This document shows, one piece after another, positions 6,199 to 8,740 of a DNA stretch of 8,740 bases; positions within the stretch are counted from its first letter, which is position 1; every line of letters starts with the position of its first letter. The notes below the pieces were generated by a model that made no database searches, was not told the DNA's origin, and saw only the letters and a list, made by a program, of their open reading frames with translations. Source of the stretch: Bulleidia sp. (GTDB taxonomy: Bacteria; Bacillota_I; Bacilli_A; Erysipelotrichales; Erysipelotrichaceae); the NCBI GenBank assembly GCA_016293365.1, contig JAEDEK010000079.1, forward strand, positions 1 to 8,740, given 5' to 3'. The position numbers and the translations under genes are program-made.

Positions 6199-7044
6199 AT
6201 GGAATACATGAAAATGAACAATGGGTTGGATATCCCGGTAAATGGGATCGGCACATTTCTTCTCAAACCGGAAGAAGCGGAAACAGCTGTGCTGAGTGCA
6301 TTACAGAATGGTGTCAGACTAATTGACACAGCTAATGCATACATGAATGAAAAGGCAGTAGGGCGTGCCATCCAGAAAAGTGGAGTAGACAGAAAGGAAA
6401 TCTTCCTTGTCAGTAAACTGTGGCCAACCGTTTATGAAGAGGAGAATGCTGTTGAGGAAACATTGAAAAGACTGAATACAGATTATGTGGATCTTCTGTT
6501 CCTGCACCAGCCTGCTGGAAACTGGAAGAAAGGATATTCCATCATTGAAAAGGCTTATAAAGAAGGAAAGGTGAAGGCAATCGGGCTGTCAAATTTTCCT
6601 AATGAATACATACAGGAAATCATTGATACGGCTGAAATCATTCCTCAGATGGTACAGGTGGAAGCACATCCTTACTATCCACAGACTGATCTGAAGCAGT
6701 ATCTTTCCCGTTATGGTATTGGATTAATGGCGTGGTATCCATTAGGGCATGGTGACAGATCTCTCATGGAAGAATTGATCATCTGTGAGATGGGGAAAAA
6801 GTATCATAAGTCAAATGCACAGATTCTGTTGAGATGGCATGTGCAGAGTGGAAACGTTGTGATTCCAGGTTCAAAGAATCCTACCCATATCAGGGATAAT
6901 TTCGATATCTTTGACTTTGCTTTGAAGGAAGAAGAAATGCAGAAAATCGCAGCACTTGATAAAAATACAAGATATTACAATGCAACCGTACAGGACGCAC
7001 AGAAATATGCAACAATGTATATGGATTTTAATGCACAACAATAA
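6199..7044 (+). CDS. aldo/keto reductase, 2,5-diketogluconate reductase-like
   Basis: This 281-residue cytoplasmic enzyme is of the length usual for AKR5-type reductases. These reduce aldehydes and ketones to alcohols with NADPH. The catalytic tetrad is complete: D43 and Y48 in LIDTANAY, K73 in LVSKLW, and H103 in DLLFLHQP. The family signatures KVKAIGLSNF (124-133), VQVEAHPYYPQ (152-162) and the cofactor-phosphate segment VVIPGSKNPTHIRDNFDIFDF (from 220) are all present. GAGGAAGG (6184-6191) lies seven bases before the ATG. It is the first gene of a three-gene operon, with an 18-base gap to the flavoprotein gene, and is divergent from the LysR gene. The physiological substrate cannot be told from sequence; methylglyoxal-like compounds, sugar carbonyls and diketogluconate are all possible within the family. 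Confidence 0.93.
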   Translation: MEYMKMNNGLDIPVNGIGTFLLKPEEAETAVLSALQNGVRLIDTANAYMNEKAVGRAIQKSGVDRKEIFLVSKLWPTVYEEENAVEETLKRLNTDYVDLLFLHQPAGNWKKGYSIIEKAYKEGKVKAIGLSNFPNEYIQEIIDTAEIIPQMVQVEAHPYYPQTDLKQYLSRYGIGLMAWYPLGHGDRSLMEELIICEMGKKYHKSNAQILLRWHVQSGNVVIPGSKNPTHIRDNFDIFDFALKEEEMQKIAALDKNTRYYNATVQDAQKYATMYMDFNAQQ

Positions 7045-7062
7045 AAGAGAGGAATATAACAG

Positions 7063-7680
7063 ATGAAGGTATTGATGATCAATGGAAGCCCGGACCCAAA
7101 GGGCTGTATTCACGCCGCAATGATGATTGCCAAGGAAGTATTTGAATCCCGTGGAGTGGAATGTGAAGAAATCATTGTCGGTAATAAGGACATCAGAGGA
7201 TGTATTGGATGTCGCACATGCAAGACAAATGGAAAGTGTGTCTTTCATGATCTGGTGAATGAAACATCACCAAAGCTGAAGGAAGCAGATGGTCTGATTC
7301 TTGGTTCACCTGTATATTATGGCAATCCTAATGGTACGTTGCTGAGCTTTGTGCAAAGACTGTTCTATAGCTGTGGATGTGATCTGCATATGAAGGTTGG
7401 TGCTTCCATTGTTTCCTGCCGTAGAGGTGGTAACAGTGCAACATTTGAATCATTGAATCAGTTTTTTGGTATCAGTGGCATGCCGACGGTACCAAGTACA
7501 TACTGGAATGATGTGCATGGATATACAGGTGAAGATGTATATACAGATGAAGAAGGTGCACAGACAATCCGTAATATGGCTGAAAACATGGTATTCATGA
7601 TGCAGTGCATCCAGGATGGAAAGGAAAAGCATGGGAAACCTGTTATGACACGCAAAGGTTTTACCAACTTTATCAGATAA
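7063..7680 (+). CDS. flavodoxin-fold NAD(P)H-dependent FMN protein with iron-sulfur-type cysteines
   Basis: This 205-residue protein has a flavodoxin-like fold. The phosphate loop of FMN is MINGSPDPKG (5-14), and GLILGSPVYYGNPNGTLLSF (77-96) is the second flavin-contact segment of the NADPH-dependent FMN reductase family. Four cysteines, C47, C50, C53 and C59 (GCIGCRTCKTNGKC), form CX2CX2CX5C. This is within the pattern of archaeal iron-sulfur flavoproteins, where they bind a [4Fe-4S] cluster, although many related proteins keep the pattern without a demonstrated cluster. GAGAGGA (7047-7053) is the ribosome binding site. Cotranscription with aldo/keto reductases on both sides suggests a shared role in reducing carbonyl or quinone-like compounds, or in oxidative stress. 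Electron donor and acceptor are unknown. Confidence 0.88.
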   Translation: MKVLMINGSPDPKGCIHAAMMIAKEVFESRGVECEEIIVGNKDIRGCIGCRTCKTNGKCVFHDLVNETSPKLKEADGLILGSPVYYGNPNGTLLSFVQRLFYSCGCDLHMKVGASIVSCRRGGNSATFESLNQFFGISGMPTVPSTYWNDVHGYTGEDVYTDEEGAQTIRNMAENMVFMMQCIQDGKEKHGKPVMTRKGFTNFIR

Positions 7681-7684
7681 ACGT

Positions 7685-8668
7685 ATGGAAAAAAGAAGAC
7701 TTGGAAAGACAGATATGTCTGTAAATCCGGTTGGACTTGGATGTATGGGATTTTCTCATGCAAGCGGAGATCCAACCCCGGAAAAACAGGCTGTAGAAAC
7801 AATCCGTAAGGCGATTGACTATGGCTATGATTTTCTTGATACAGCGGAATGCTATACAGGTGTGTATCCGGATGGCAGTATTTCTTATAATGAGGAAATT
7901 GTTGGTAAGGCAGTCAAAGGTATCAGAGAAAAGGTTATTATAGCCACGAAAACAGGAGTTTATCATAATCCAGATCGCTCCCTTCGTCTGGACAGTTCAC
8001 CTGCCAATATAAGAAGAGCCGTTGAAGACAGTCTTACAAAACTGCAGACAGATTATATTGATCTGTATTATCAGCATCGTATGGATCCGAAGGTGGAACC
8101 GGAAATCGTTGCGGAAACAATGGGGAAACTGATGAAGGAAGGGAAGATCCGTGCGTGGGGTATTTCTGAAACAAGCGAAGAATATCTACGCAGAGCCAAT
8201 GCCGTAACACCTGTCACCGCCATTGAGAACCGGTATTCCATGATGGCACGATGGCATGAATCCATTTTCCCGGTGTGTGAAGAACTGGGCATTACCTATG
8301 TTGCCTTTTCTCCATTAGCCAATGGTATTCTGTCTGGTGCCTATACATCTTCAACGGTATTCGAAGGGGCACAGGATTATCGTGCTAATATGCCACAGTA
8401 TACAAAAGAGGGATATGCAAAGGCTTCTGCTTTACTGGAGGAGATCAGAATCATGGCACAGGAAAAACAGTGTACGATGGCACAGCTGTCTCTTGCGTGG
8501 ATGATCAATCGAAAGCCGTATATCATCCCGATTCCAGGTTCGAGAAAGCTGGAGCGTCTTGCATCCAATTTTGATGCTGGAAAAATCTTTTTAAGTCAGC
8601 AGGAAGTATCCCACGTTGATCAACTGCTGGATGGTTTGACGTTTGATGTGTTCGGTGGACATCGTTAA
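7685..8668 (+). CDS. aldo/keto reductase, IolS/YqkF-like type
   Basis: This 327-residue reductase is longer than the first one and belongs to a different branch, that of the IolS-like and potassium-channel-beta-like enzymes. The start RRLGKTDMSVNPVGLGCMGF is diagnostic. The tetrad is complete: D52 and Y57 in FLDTAECY, K89 in IATKTG and H131 in YYQHRMDP. KIRAWGISE (154-162), VAFSPLANGILSG (206-218) and IPIPGSRKLERL (281-292) follow as expected. It reduces aldehydes or ketones with NADPH in the cytoplasm; the substrate is unknown. The ATG lies four bases after the flavoprotein stop, and no Shine-Dalgarno sequence is visible in the preceding 20 bases. Translation therefore probably depends on coupling to the upstream gene. 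It is last in the operon and is followed at once by a terminator. Confidence 0.93.
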   Translation: MEKRRLGKTDMSVNPVGLGCMGFSHASGDPTPEKQAVETIRKAIDYGYDFLDTAECYTGVYPDGSISYNEEIVGKAVKGIREKVIIATKTGVYHNPDRSLRLDSSPANIRRAVEDSLTKLQTDYIDLYYQHRMDPKVEPEIVAETMGKLMKEGKIRAWGISETSEEYLRRANAVTPVTAIENRYSMMARWHESIFPVCEELGITYVAFSPLANGILSGAYTSSTVFEGAQDYRANMPQYTKEGYAKASALLEEIRIMAQEKQCTMAQLSLAWMINRKPYIIPIPGSRKLERLASNFDAGKIFLSQQEVSHVDQLLDGLTFDVFGGHR

Positions 8669-8681
8669 GCGTTATGTGATG

Positions 8682-8722
8682 ACAGAAAGAGAAAACCACA
8701 TCTCTTTCTGTTTTCTTTGTTT
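8682..8722 (+). terminator. rho-independent terminator of the reductase operon
   Basis: An 11-bp perfect stem pairs ACAGAAAGAGA (8682-8692) with TCTCTTTCTGT (8701-8711) around an eight-base loop. A T-rich tail TTTTCTTTGTTT (8711-8722) follows. It begins 14 bases after the stop of the second aldo/keto reductase. The last 18 bases of the window are distinctly GC-rich and hold nothing that can be identified. Confidence 0.88.
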
Positions 8723-8740
8723 GCGCGCCATGGGCACGCT

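Noticed and set aside
6199..8668. The two aldo/keto reductases as a tandem duplication
   Set aside because: They differ in length (281 and 327 residues), start signatures and cofactor-segment sequence, and belong to different branches of the family.
8672..8740. Short minus-strand frame at the right edge ending at 8672, with MARKQRKQ resembling the start of some Y1-type transposases
   Set aside because: Only 22 codons are visible, it runs straight through the operon terminator, and the similarity is limited to a basic stretch. It cannot be supported from this window.
1..8740. Search for CRISPR arrays, insertion sequences, phage genes, toxin-antitoxin pairs, tRNA and riboswitches
   Set aside because: No spaced direct repeats, transposase domains, integrase, small paired genes, cloverleaf or known riboswitch core was recognised. 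Intergenic regions are all about 110 bases or less.

Overview
The window looks like chromosomal DNA from a low-to-moderate GC Bacillota (Firmicutes) anaerobe, probably a gut-type clostridial or Erysipelotrichales-like organism. The basis is strong Shine-Dalgarno sites (GGAGGTGA, AGGAGC, GAGGTGG), compact hairpin terminators, a flavin reductase fused to rubredoxin and a flavoprotein with an iron-sulfur-type cysteine cluster. The species cannot be named from the sequence. No tRNA, rRNA, CRISPR array, insertion sequence or phage gene was seen, and no gene-free stretch exceeds about 110 bases.

Layout. Bases 2-133 are the last 43 codons of a GGDEF-type protein. A good sigma-A promoter (142-170) then leads into a nucleotidyltransferase/DUF4037-type protein (200-997). 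A bidirectional hairpin separates it from a convergent AraC-family regulator (1019-1882, minus). The AraC gene is divergent from an intracellular family 31 glycoside hydrolase (1992-3980). Their shared 109-base intergenic region holds a 27-bp inverted repeat and a perfect TATAAT without a good -35, as expected for an activator-dependent sugar gene. Next is a flavin reductase with a short C-terminal rubredoxin (4047-4664), which converges on a MerR-family regulator (4730-5173, minus) across a 16-bp hairpin.

The right part is a redox block. The MerR regulator carries a cysteine at the position used by AdhR/NmlR-type aldehyde or thiol sensors. Its own promoter is of MerR type, with a 19-base spacer holding a near-perfect palindrome. 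A LysR-family regulator (5229-6092, minus) is divergent from a three-gene operon: aldo/keto reductase (6199-7044), flavoprotein with a CX2CX2CX5C motif (7063-7680) and a second, distinct aldo/keto reductase (7685-8668), closed by a rho-independent terminator. The LysR-operon intergenic region holds a T-N11-A inverted repeat and an 8-bp palindrome that may supply overlapping -35 elements to both promoters.

Working together (inference): the left half is a one-enzyme sugar-processing unit controlled by its neighbour. The right half looks like a carbonyl/electrophile and redox-stress module, in which reductases use NAD(P)H and flavins under a LysR and a thiol-type MerR sensor. Individual families are known. 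The least ordinary points are the promoter architectures, the reductase-flavoprotein-reductase operon and the abrupt C-terminus of the glycoside hydrolase. No clearly unprecedented system is visible.
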